DNA of 64,000 nucleotides from Axinella damicornis (taxonomy: Eukaryota > Porifera > Demospongiae > Axinellida > Axinellidae). The notes beneath the pieces were generated by a model that was not told the DNA's origin, ran no database searches, and saw only the letters and a list, made by a program, of their open reading frames with translations. Each line of letters opens with the position of its first letter. Position 1 is the stretch's first letter. Below, in pieces: positions 34,501 through 40,483 of the stretch. The position numbers and the translations under genes are program-made. The stretch is from positions 3,066,747-3,130,746 of the forward strand of contig OZ007510.1 in assembly GCA_963931865.1 (NCBI GenBank). Reading direction: 5' to 3'.

Positions 34501-37005
34501 ACATACCGGTTACTATCTCAATACCATGCAGCTCCCACCTCACCAGCTAGCTTCAGAGGTTACTGCCAACAACAAGCATCCCCTGCCAGAAGCTAAGAAA
34601 TCCAGCATGGAGCCAGATAATTCAACTACACGCCAACAATGGGATGTGTACCACAAGGAGAGTTTCATTGGTGCTGCAAACCTGCAGTTTCTTGAACCGA
34701 TACAGGTACGTACTGGTAGGGGGTGACCATGTGTCTGTTCTGTGCTGTACAGCAGTACTGAAAGTGAATCTTGATGTACGTTTGTATCATGCCAGGATGC
34801 TGACTCAGTTCGGGAATCATTGAAGTCTGCTGTGTCCATACTTCACTCTGAGCAGCAGGTATTTCAGACTTGTTGCTTCTTTTGTTGTGATATTTATCTG
34901 ATCGCGTCCACCGTTACAGAGCGTTGATGCATCACAGCTTTGGTTGAAGTATGAAGCCCTCACTTCCAGTCTCTCACAATCGTTGTGCGAGGAACTCAGG
35001 ATTATTTTACAACCGACACAAGCAGCACAACTCAAGTAAGCTCCCTTGTAATCATATGGTTCACTGAGGTGGATGATTATTATGTTGCGTGTTCTGCTAT
35101 GCAGGGGTGATTACCGGACAGGAAAGCGTCTTAACATGCGGAGGATCATTCCATACATTGCCAGTAGGTTCCAGAATGACCGCATATGGTTGCGGAGGGC
35201 CAAGCAAACCAAGAGGGTGTACCAGATTCTCATTGCAGTGGATGACTCCTCCAGCATGAATGAGAATGACTGTAATCAGGTAGTTGACACTCCGGCATGA
35301 AACTGACATACCAGTAAAATGATCACTTCGTGTATTCTGCTTCCCACAGATGGCCTATGAGTCCCTGGCACTTATAAGTACTTCCCTTAGTCGACTGGAC
35401 TGTGGCCAGCTGGGTATTTGCAGGTTAGAGGTAGCTGCTAGCCACCATTAATAATCTTTTTGGTACGTGTTTATTCTAAAATGTTTTGTCCAAGGTTTGG
35501 AGAGACCGTTGAGGTGCTGCACCCTCTGGATCAACCATTTTCAACCTCTAGTGGGGGCTTCGTGCTGCAGAACCTGAATTTTGCTCAGACTAAGACAAAC
35601 TTCAAGCAGGTGAACAAAAGCTTAGGATGACAATTTGCATTTGACTACCGATAGCTTGCCCTGCTGCATGTTGACTGTGCTTCATTTGGAATGTACGTCA
35701 TTTGGCCTACCATACACACTCGCTTTACATTAAAGTTCCTCCAAACTTTTGAAAAGCTACAGAAACATGATGCCATCAAGCACAGGAACACTGTTGACTT
35801 TGTATTTCTGCAAGTCCGAGACTCCCTATTGGGTTTCCATGCCAATCTGAGGTTAATCTTGGCCATTGGTTTACTTTGTCTTCAGCTCCTTGAAGCAGCA
35901 CAGTCCATCTTTGCAGACTACCTATCACAGACCACTAGAAGTAGCTTATCCCCAGAAATCAGTCAGTTATTGGTCGTGCTATCGGACGGCAGAGGGGTAT
36001 TTGCTGATGGAACACTGGTAAGATCACAGACATGTATAGAGAGTCAAGTTCTTATTTGATGTACCCTATGTCATTTGTTCTTACTTTTCAGGCTGTTGGA
36101 TTAGCGATGCGAAGGCTGAATGAGATGGGTGTCTTCACTGTGTTTGTGATTTTGGACAGCCTTTCCAAGGTAAGTTTTGAAACCATCATGCCATGATGTC
36201 TTTATCAGAGGCCGTCGGTAAACCTGGACTTCTTAACATCAGGACAGGATTGTTTGCAAATGAGTGTAGCCACTGCCGTCCATATTTCAAGTTAGAGTGG
36301 AAGGGTGGACACTAAACAATTGTGGGAGAGTTAACTTTGGTAGCTAAAACTAAGATGGCTGACAAATCGTCTTCACATGCATGACATCACATACTGGTGT
36401 GTTGGACACTAGGAAATAATCTGTTCACAATAGAGGTTAGTTCTGCAAAACTACAGCATGAGTGTCTGAATAGCTGATGTTTGGTCTTGATGGTGTAGTC
36501 AGGAATGTTGTCTTGCGTCTTGAGGGTAACTACATGCAAATAAATGTTCGAATTCAGTGAGGTGTTCCTCCTAGTTTGAATAGCTACTATTTCTATCATG
36601 TATTATGGATTGTCAACCACTTCTTGTAGGACTCAGTTGTTGATATCAGGGTTCCGACATTCAACAAGGGAAAGGTTAGTGAGACAATTTACCGTCACGC
36701 ATGCAACTATCCCAGTGTGCTCCTAGAACAGCACTCATGGGCCCCTGTTGGTCTAGAATGTAGACAGGTATTTCCTAGGTTGATCACCATCCCTAGATTT
36801 TTTTTCTAGGCTACTTCTGTCCAAAAATAATAATTCTTTTTTCTTTATCTTTCTGCAGCAACCTGTCATAAGAACATACTTGGAGACATTCCCGTTCCCA
36901 TTTTATATTGTGCTGAGGGACATTAACACACTACCCATTGTGCTTGGACAAGCACTTAGGCAGTGGTTTGAACTTGTGATCATGAGAACGTCTGCATTAC
37001 CATAG
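4486..37005 (+). CDS. MDN1: Midasin, C-terminal half (AAA ATPase of 60S ribosome assembly)
   Basis: Midasin is a giant nuclear AAA+ protein that pulls assembly factors (Rsa4/NLE1, Ytm1/WDR12) off pre-60S particles through its MIDAS domain. This gene is read on the + strand in dozens of small exons. It is followed from just after the AAA ring (GLRVNQALQAA, near 4700) through the helical linker: WSLLDLCWSLWLQSEEEERR near 11230, LLLEWPEHPGLKQ near 12420, DWEAFASSRVSLRKELESL near 12800, and RWNDGNYWAVKATTEKSHRT near 13800. The acidic region (30160-34460) comes next. The MIDAS domain is complete, and the stop is at 37003-37005 after LRQWFELVIMRTSALP. Order and wording match animal midasin, whose full length is about 5500 residues. 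None of the Walker modules of the N-terminal half is present, so the gene continues to the left beyond the DIRS element. Exon limits of weaker linker parts are approximate. Introns carry large repeat insertions (22113-28410 and 14110-18260). Confidence 0.93.
8016..8063. repeat. 19-bp triplication at a splice donor
   Basis: Three tandem copies of GTGAGCCCTATCCAGTCAT. The first copy begins exactly at the GTGAGC donor that ends an MDN1 exon (...LLDNQTLKH), so the donor itself is repeated three times. Confidence 0.8.
10566..11115 (+). repeat. Dispersed repeat family A, copy 1 (MDN1 intron)
   Basis: Shares with 26345-26890 the words GGTATTG..CTCCAATT, CACGTGAGGACC, GAGTCAGCAATGGCG, AAAGCGCT, CACCACCAAGGTGAGTTTC and CGGCACAATTT, in the same order and orientation. 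A shorter third copy is at 21340-21545. The first 70 bp (AAAAAGGTTAGTTCGTGTAC onward) recurs at 17467-17532. It has no coding frame that survives in all copies, so it looks like a non-autonomous element or SINE-like unit. Confidence 0.7.
14154..16624. mobile_element. 2.47-kb element with 475-bp terminal inverted repeats
   Basis: The left arm (14154-14628) and right arm (16150-16624) are inverted copies of equal length. Both keep the same 115-residue open frame (start 14204 on +, 16573 on -). The ends are GGGTCATTCCATGTC and its complement, flanked on both sides by TTAT, a likely 4-bp target duplication. A third partial copy of the arm interior (about 15953-16128) sits inside next to the right arm in the opposite orientation, making a local hairpin. 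The interior (14630-15950) has no recognised transposase, so the copy is non-autonomous. It sits in an MDN1 intron. Confidence 0.8.
16640..17213 (-). pseudogene. MULE-like transposase remnant
   Basis: Minus-strand frames contain, with frame changes, WRWDEIAKTCNAQPGFHDWF, then TRNKAATILQTMIKPVRQEA, then SLGSPPEAFTMNASEIVNSI and KSSQQMELTENLKEAIDEE. The wording (W..W......ML.PVR..AGLG.PP..FTTN..ES.N..LK) is the C-terminal part of a transposase-like family widespread in cnidarian and sponge genomes and usually grouped with Mutator-like elements. Upstream residues near 17210-17100 (LARRYLMTYLVAS) lie in another frame. No DDE triad is visible. The remnant abuts the right end of the 14154-16624 element, but it lies outside its terminal repeat. 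Confidence 0.6.
17538..17750. repeat. 54-bp tandem repeat, four copies
   Basis: Units start GACTCCCAAGGAGG and contain GACGCTCATCC and TCCACTCT; the spacing is 54 bp (17647 to 17701). The period is a multiple of three and the minus strand is open through it (18-residue repeats of the SGSKASGDERRTSLGV type). No gene context supports translation. It lies in an MDN1 intron. Confidence 0.8.
18610..19185. mobile_element. 576-bp MITE of the TAGCCTCG family, 9-bp target duplication
   Basis: The ends are TAGCCTCGTTCCCAGGCCTC and its complement. The inverted arms extend about 105 bp (GCAGTACGAAAATCGCGGAG is found in both). The element is flanked by ACCCTGTAC at 18601-18609 and 19186-19194, a perfect 9-bp duplication. 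The interior has no transposase. This is the longest copy of the family in the window and is probably closest to the parent element. Confidence 0.9.
19529..19568. repeat. 40-base C tract
   Basis: An uninterrupted run of C in an MDN1 intron. Similar runs occur at about 1271-1293 and 42225-42249, and G runs at about 50154-50174 and 50302-50315. Length in the assembly may be unreliable. Confidence 0.9.
20800..21015. repeat. 28-32-bp tandem repeat in MDN1 intron
   Basis: Seven or so degenerate units built on GGGAGCAGCAGCTGAGGCAG followed by ACGCGATC, between the exon ending near 20660 and the exon at 21090. Confidence 0.8.
21340..21545 (+). repeat. Dispersed repeat family A, partial copy 3
   Basis: Contains CTCCACCGCCATGGTGATTT..CAGC, GAGTCAGTGCAC, GCAATCACTTCGGCGTAGTC and CCTTTCCCCTACCA, in the same order as in the copies at 10566-11115 and 26345-26890, but more diverged. 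Confidence 0.55.
21543..21640. repeat. 32-bp tandem repeat, three copies
   Basis: Units of AGGACTGGGGGGCGTAACAC plus TTACCTAGC. They follow directly the end of the family A repeat copy. Confidence 0.8.
22255..24800. repeat. 2.5-kb two-level tandem array inside MDN1 intron
   Basis: The base unit is 57 bp: it begins CCTGCCTCCGCTGGGTTGTG and continues with GCAGTTTGGTATGTATTCCT and a GGGGCCGCTG..CCATT tail. Six units stand in a row at 22255-22590. After that, one to three units alternate with a spacer of about 175 bp holding GGAGATTCACC, GTAACGTATTGCCTCCCGAT and GTGTTTGCGGAGGTGATTGA. The GTGTTTGCGG word recurs nine times (22690, 22930, 23163, 23452, 23685, 23974, 24208, 24441, 24730), at steps of 232-240 or 289 bp. 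One 522-bp super-unit is repeated almost identically (22947 and 23469). Because 57 = 19 codons, long frames are open on both strands. The minus-strand frame repeats a 19-residue GPRNTYQTATTQRRQEW-type unit. I regard these frames as by-products. Confidence 0.9.
25131..26025 (-). pseudogene. Second DIRS-type gag, broken
   Basis: Minus-strand frames read: a Pro/Gln/Thr-rich N-terminus (26025-25540) expanded by a 31-bp tandem repeat, then LARKIKG at about 25545, then a shifted frame with DFINFNSLVHEAMYPNPL. A third frame gives CNLASWLEAFLCYMAVVED, then WLDYDTAFRSEVSHDLTKRW (25394-25131). This is the helical gag core seen in the element at 1-3120 but only distantly related to it. At least two frameshifts break it. 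Downstream the CCCH finger is missing and the sequence runs into the 57-bp array at about 24800. Confidence 0.6.
25690..25875. repeat. 31-bp tandem repeat within the gag remnant
   Basis: Six or so units of GTGGGGTTGCGGGTTGGCTT plus GCTGCTCGGTG, at 31-bp spacing (25691, 25722, 25753). They lie in the disordered N-terminal region of the gag pseudogene. Confidence 0.8.
26345..26890 (+). repeat. Dispersed repeat family A, copy 2
   Basis: Matches 10566-11115 over most of its length (see that entry). It contains GAGTCAGCAATGGCGGCCCA and CACCACCAAGGTGAGTTTCA, and ends near CGGCACAATTTTTCCCCTACC. Confidence 0.7.
26891..28410. other. MDN1 intron remainder, no gene seen
   Basis: AT-rich sequence. There are small open frames at 27760-28038 and 28115-28315, but I recognise no motif. 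A possible small MDN1 exon at about 28188-28267 (ends STFYQQ before GTCCGA) cannot be confirmed by frame. Confidence 0.4.
28411..29730 (+). other. MDN1: MDN1 exons: last helical block before the acidic region
   Basis: Exon cores 28413-28512 (LGELQRGFVAVEKFVWSISE, ends KTDW), 28895-29120 (LGMLEFLGALQKQLRTECKG..VQRVMNRHRGSEM), 29269-29350, 29440-29490 and 29578-29729 (LKMLSAVYPLLHQYCKLYEK..LLSALLCLFSTLATK). The next exon (30156) opens with GFCTPPEE, matching the GFC.P.E that opens the acidic region in animal midasin. Confidence 0.75.
28556..28607. repeat. 52-bp hairpin in MDN1 intron
   Basis: TAGACCACTGGTGGG and its complement flank an 18-22-bp loop. No 9-bp flanking duplication is visible. 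It is similar in size to the TAGCCTCG hairpins but has different ends. Confidence 0.8.
30156..34462 (+). other. MDN1: MDN1 acidic (D/E-rich) region exons
   Basis: A chain of short exons encodes the flexible acidic arm that lets the MIDAS domain swing onto the AAA ring: EGEGDKNVSCDVEPSN (30230), AVEMSADFDGTFEDVEEGEG (30570), DDEDDDKEMGDLGPGDVEQL (30730), VPELTDLDLDAGEEHSG (31620), DEEGSEGFVEPTTGE (32070), DDYTLDDSEERAIKRPRLME (34090) and FKPGEDEDEEMDVTDIQQMD (34400). The landmarks EMSADFDG, LDLD and a basic KRPR patch occur in the same order as in other animals. Introns here are mostly under 300 bp; one holds a MITE (32874-33175). Confidence 0.85.
32874..33175. mobile_element. About 300-bp MITE-like inverted repeat
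   Basis: TATGCTAGGTAGGTATATCT..GGGCTAGGAAGGAGAT near 32874-32912 reappears inverted near 33133-33172. The interior also has the motif CATTTGAAA..CTCTTT twice (33088 and 33283), which suggests a second overlapping copy. Unclassified, in an MDN1 intron. Confidence 0.65.
35105..37005 (+). other. MDN1: MDN1 MIDAS (von Willebrand A-like) domain exons
   Basis: Exons 34532-34705, 34796-34858, 34920-35035, 35105-35279, 35350-35423, 35495-35609, 35886-36017, 36092-36169, 36630-36674 and 36859-37005 join in frame. They give LKGDYRTGKRLNMRRIIPYI, then the metal-binding DDSSS (DxSxS of MIDAS) in LIAVDDSSSMNEND, then LLVVLSDGRGVF with the conserved Asp. They end FPFPFYIVLRDINTLP and LRQWFEL. All MIDAS metal-coordinating motifs look intact. 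This domain grips the UBL domain of NLE1/Rsa4 and WDR12/Ytm1 in other species. Confidence 0.95.
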
Positions 37006-37604
37006 CATTGAACACTATTTGTCATGAAATAATAAGTTTGGGGTCGTTGCTTAGCGATCAACTGCATGCGATGTGGATGGTAAAAAGTGGTGTATGTGTA
37101 GCCTTGTTCACCAGCTGTTTTGAAGTGGGACGGCAGTGCTTAGGCCCAAGATGGCAGTGCACTGAAGGTGGTGCCATAATGTGGCAGCATCGCCCCCTCC
37201 TTTCGACCATCACTGTACTACCTCATTACCACATTTCACACAACAGTAGTACACAATCTAAGTGCAGCTCATTCGGAGACGCTCTACACCTTTCTTATAT
37301 TCATCAATTAGGTTATGTGTATGTAGTGTGAGGGATCTCACTTTATATTCATCTCACACAAAAACTCAAGTCTCAACCATTGGAATCCAGCAATAACAAA
37401 GGACTCCTGAATGTCAAGCTAGACTATATTTGCCACTAGCTGGTTGGATAGAATCATCATCAGAATTATTATGGCATGTTGCATGGGTTTTAAGAATTTC
37501 ATGTGGAATCACAGGGGCAAGCTGGTATCATGTGGATAAATAATAAATTACCAGGGATATGACATACAGAATACTATTTTACAAACAAGTGGGACAATTA
37601 ATGG

Positions 37605-38660
37605 TTAGATCCACTTAAAAAAGGATTTAGAATTATTTCCACACAAAATTTCAGTAATGTACTCCTCAAAGAGCTCCACACTACTGCTGTTATTCCAAGA
37701 GAGTGCCACCTGCGTTGGTGTTCCACTGGTGTCATCAACCTTGGTGAAGCCATCTGTGGTAACACTTATGTTCAGCTCCTTAAAAGTAATGAATTCCTCA
37801 GCATTTGGAAGCATCAACAATACCGCTACTGTGTCAAAAAGAGGAAACGGTGACCCCTTTGGGTCACATGATCCGTATGGGTTCACTTCACTAGTGCACA
37901 CATAGAGATAAGAAACCGAAAATGCAAAGCTGATGGGGCTCGAAACTGTAAGGAGCTTTTCCATCTGGATCGCAGGAATGGTTGCTTGTCGGCAGGTGTC
38001 CAAGGGTGTCATTGAAACTTTCCATCCTGCTTCCAATAGTTCGCTCATGCAGTCAGGACAAAGTCTCACATTGTACTCAGCAGCAGGTGTGGACGAATTG
38101 CGATATCCCTTGTGGATGGAACCTGCCATTGCTCGAATTGTTGCATTATTGATGACACTTGGAAAGCGGTTGAGGAGTTGTGGAAAGTTTGTCATTGGTC
38201 CGATAGCAACGATATCCACATTGGAAACAGAGGATAGGATCAATTCAGCCATTACTTTCACCCCATCATTATAAATGCCACCACTGTACAGTGAAAGTTC
38301 AAAGCTTTCAGCCCAACTGAAGAGGGTGTGGGGTGTTATGTTCTCAGTTGGCATACCAATGCCAATCGGAATGTGGTCGTGGCCTGCAAGAGTAAGTAGT
38401 TTCGCTGTAACTTTTGCACGAGCAGTGGTATCGTCTGATGCGGTCACTATCAGTTTCACATCAATACATGGATGCTGGATAGCAAGCAAAATAGCTGCAG
38501 TATCATCCATGAACGATCCTATGTCTGTGTCAATGATAGCTGGCTGTCTCACACCGTTTGGGCAAACTGGTGTTTCCTTGTGCTGATCTAGGATACTTGC
38601 AACTGCAAATTGAAGGTGGAAGCCCACCCAAAGGAGAACCAACGCAGTAAGGCTCCTCAT
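37605..38660 (-). CDS. Secreted inosine-uridine preferring nucleoside hydrolase
   Basis: A single-exon ORF of 351 residues. It begins with a clear signal peptide (MRSLTALVLLWVGFHLQFAV). The nucleoside hydrolase calcium-binding signature follows at residues about 43-60: DTDIGSFMDDTAAILLA, the family DTDxGxDDxxA with a short insertion. Later come VDIVAIGPMTNFPQLL, a family core motif, MAGSIHKGYRN and AAEYNVRLCPD (the family usually has PAAEFN). CDPKGSPFPLFDTVAVLLML carries the C-terminal His/Asp region in altered form. The enzyme would split ribonucleosides into base and ribose outside the cell or in lysosomes, for purine and pyrimidine salvage. Lack of introns next to intron-rich genes suggests retroposition or horizontal gain. 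It faces MDN1 tail to tail with 600 bp between the stops. Confidence 0.88.
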   Translation of the reverse strand: MRSLTALVLLWVGFHLQFAVASILDQHKETPVCPNGVRQPAIIDTDIGSFMDDTAAILLAIQHPCIDVKLIVTASDDTTARAKVTAKLLTLAGHDHIPIGIGMPTENITPHTLFSWAESFELSLYSGGIYNDGVKVMAELILSSVSNVDIVAIGPMTNFPQLLNRFPSVINNATIRAMAGSIHKGYRNSSTPAAEYNVRLCPDCMSELLEAGWKVSMTPLDTCRQATIPAIQMEKLLTVSSPISFAFSVSYLYVCTSEVNPYGSCDPKGSPFPLFDTVAVLLMLPNAEEFITFKELNISVTTDGFTKVDDTSGTPTQVALSWNNSSSVELFEEYITEILCGNNSKSFFKWI

Positions 38661-38872
38661 TACTGGTTGTGTCTTTACGAGGACTGCAAAGTTGGAGAAA
38701 AAGTAGATAAGATTTCCAGCATCAGATGTACAACTGGGTTAATCTGTACTTGCTATTGAAAATTTGGAGAGTGAAAAGGGTCAAGCTACTCCACCGGCAA
38801 GGCGGACATGGGCTAGCGACTAGACTATACAAGAGTATTCATGTGTTGCATGTAGAAGCGTTTGCAACCACG

Positions 38873-39110
38873 GAATCAAGCAATCAACATAAGAGCTGAT
38901 CAAGCAATCAACATAAGAGCTGGTCAAGTAATCAACATAAGAGCTGATCGAGTAATCAACATAAGAGCTGATCAAGCAATCAACATAAGAGCTGATCAAG
39001 CAATCAACATAAGAGCTGATCGAGTAATCAACACAAAACTGGTCAAGTAATCAACATAAGAGCTGATCAAGCAATCAACATAAGAGCTGGTCAAGGGATC
39101 AACATGAATT
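38873..39110. repeat. 24-bp satellite-like array
   Basis: About ten units of AGCAATCAACATAAGAGCTG plus ATCA at 24-bp spacing, all in phase. The array starts about 210 bp upstream of the nucleoside hydrolase start codon. Confidence 0.9.
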
Positions 39111-39393
39111 CCAAGCGACCATGATACTAAAGAGGCATACAGATACTAAAGAGGCACGGCTTGTGTTTCAGTCTTTGAACCTCTGTAAATCCATCAAGCA
39201 AGGACAAATCATGACTCTTGATCCCGCACGATACCCCAATCTACGGTATGTTACCAATAACACAGAGCTACCTCTTTCTTTCTCTAGCTCTGTAGGCAGA
39301 GTACTCACGTGCCTGCAGTTATTCCAGTGGGACTGTAGTAGATCTGCTTGTAGCAGTCTTGATGCTCTTGAAGTTTATCAGCTGAGTTACTTG

Positions 39394-39461
39394 TAGCCTC
39401 GTTCCCAGGCCGTTCCCACTGCCAGTATTAAATTTTGATGGCCTGGGAACGAGGTCATCCG
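39394..39461. mobile_element. TAGCCTCG hairpin element, copy without clear duplication
   Basis: TAGCCTCGTTCCCAGGCC at 39394 is followed by GGCCTGGGAACGAGG at about 39440-39454. The flanks do not show a 9-bp repeat, and the right end reads GAGGTCATC instead of GAGGCTA, so it may be truncated or rearranged. A weak further end (GGGCCTGGGGCGAGAC) is at 39526. Confidence 0.7.
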
Positions 39462-39595
39462 GTGCAGTGTGAACGGGGCTTCTGTACTGCAAGCAACAAA
39501 AACCACGTTGCACGTTGCTATAGGCAGGGCCTGGGGCGAGACCACTGACATGTGGCAGAAGTGACAGCCACAGTTACAGCAGCACAGTTGCTCAT

Positions 39596-39713
39596 TAGTC
39601 TTGCATGGTCCCAGACCCAAACAACCCCAGCAAAGATCGCTTGCAGTATCTCGCGGGGATACTGCAAGCGATCTTCGCTGGGGTTGTTTGGGTTAGGGCT
39701 GGGAACGAGACTA
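39596..39713. mobile_element. 118-bp TAGTCT hairpin MITE with 9-bp duplication
   Basis: Long near-perfect arms (AGACCCAAACAACCCCAGC..GATCGCTTGCAGTATC) flank an 8-bp loop. Target duplication GTTGCTCAT is perfect at 39587-39595 and 39714-39722. Confidence 0.9.
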
Positions 39714-39722
39714 GTTGCTCAT

Positions 39723-40483
39723 CGAGTGTTCTTCTTCAATCGGAAGCATTGGAGAGTCAGGTTTAATGCAACTCTGCAAGGATGTTCCCTTGCAACATGC
39801 ATAGTGTATTCAACTTGTAATAATGGTCATTGTGTTCTCAATTGTACTGCATGATTACATGAATGCAAGTAGAAGCTCAAGTGGATACAGTCAGCCTTGT
39901 TCAATGTTCTGATCCAGGAAGAGGTGTTGGAAGGCCTCAGCAATCGGGAGAGAGAGGAAGGCCTTCTTGATCCTGGTACGCTTTACAGGCAAACCCTCTG
40001 TGGGGAGAACACCCATACAGGTGTTTAGAGTATAGATTACTCAGTGCAAGGTCTCCAGATGGTAGACTCTACACACAACAGGGCATCACCTATAGGGATG
40101 AGGCTATTGTGCTTTTCTTTTGACCAGTTATTCCCCAATGCTCCAGTTATGTCCGATTATGCTCTCTTGAGATCCAAAGCATTGCTTCTGTATGCCAGCG
40201 GGAGGTGCATAAATCTTCAGTCTGAAGGCTGTGGAGACTTCAGTTGGTCTAGCATTGAAAGTACAGACCGCGCAGAGCTAGAACCAGAACTAGACCACTA
40301 GAATCTAGACTACTTTCGCTAGCAGCTTCACTGCTGGAAGCCATCCAGTGACACGTGGCAGAACTCGAACCCCAATTATGCCTGTATTTCCTCCGTTTAT
40401 TCCCGCATTATGCCAACTCCGTTAGCCTACCTATTATGCCGGAAACTGTGCCAGCATAATAGCCTCATCCCTAATCACCGTGT
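39723..40483. other. Intergenic stretch, no gene seen
   Basis: Small frames only. The stretch separates the MITE cluster from the proposed last exon of CENP-O. Nothing recognised. Confidence 0.5.

Noticed and set aside
38862..39050. 62-residue ORF of INIRADQ-like repeats
   Set aside because: It arises from the 24-bp tandem repeat (8 codons per unit) with no gene context.
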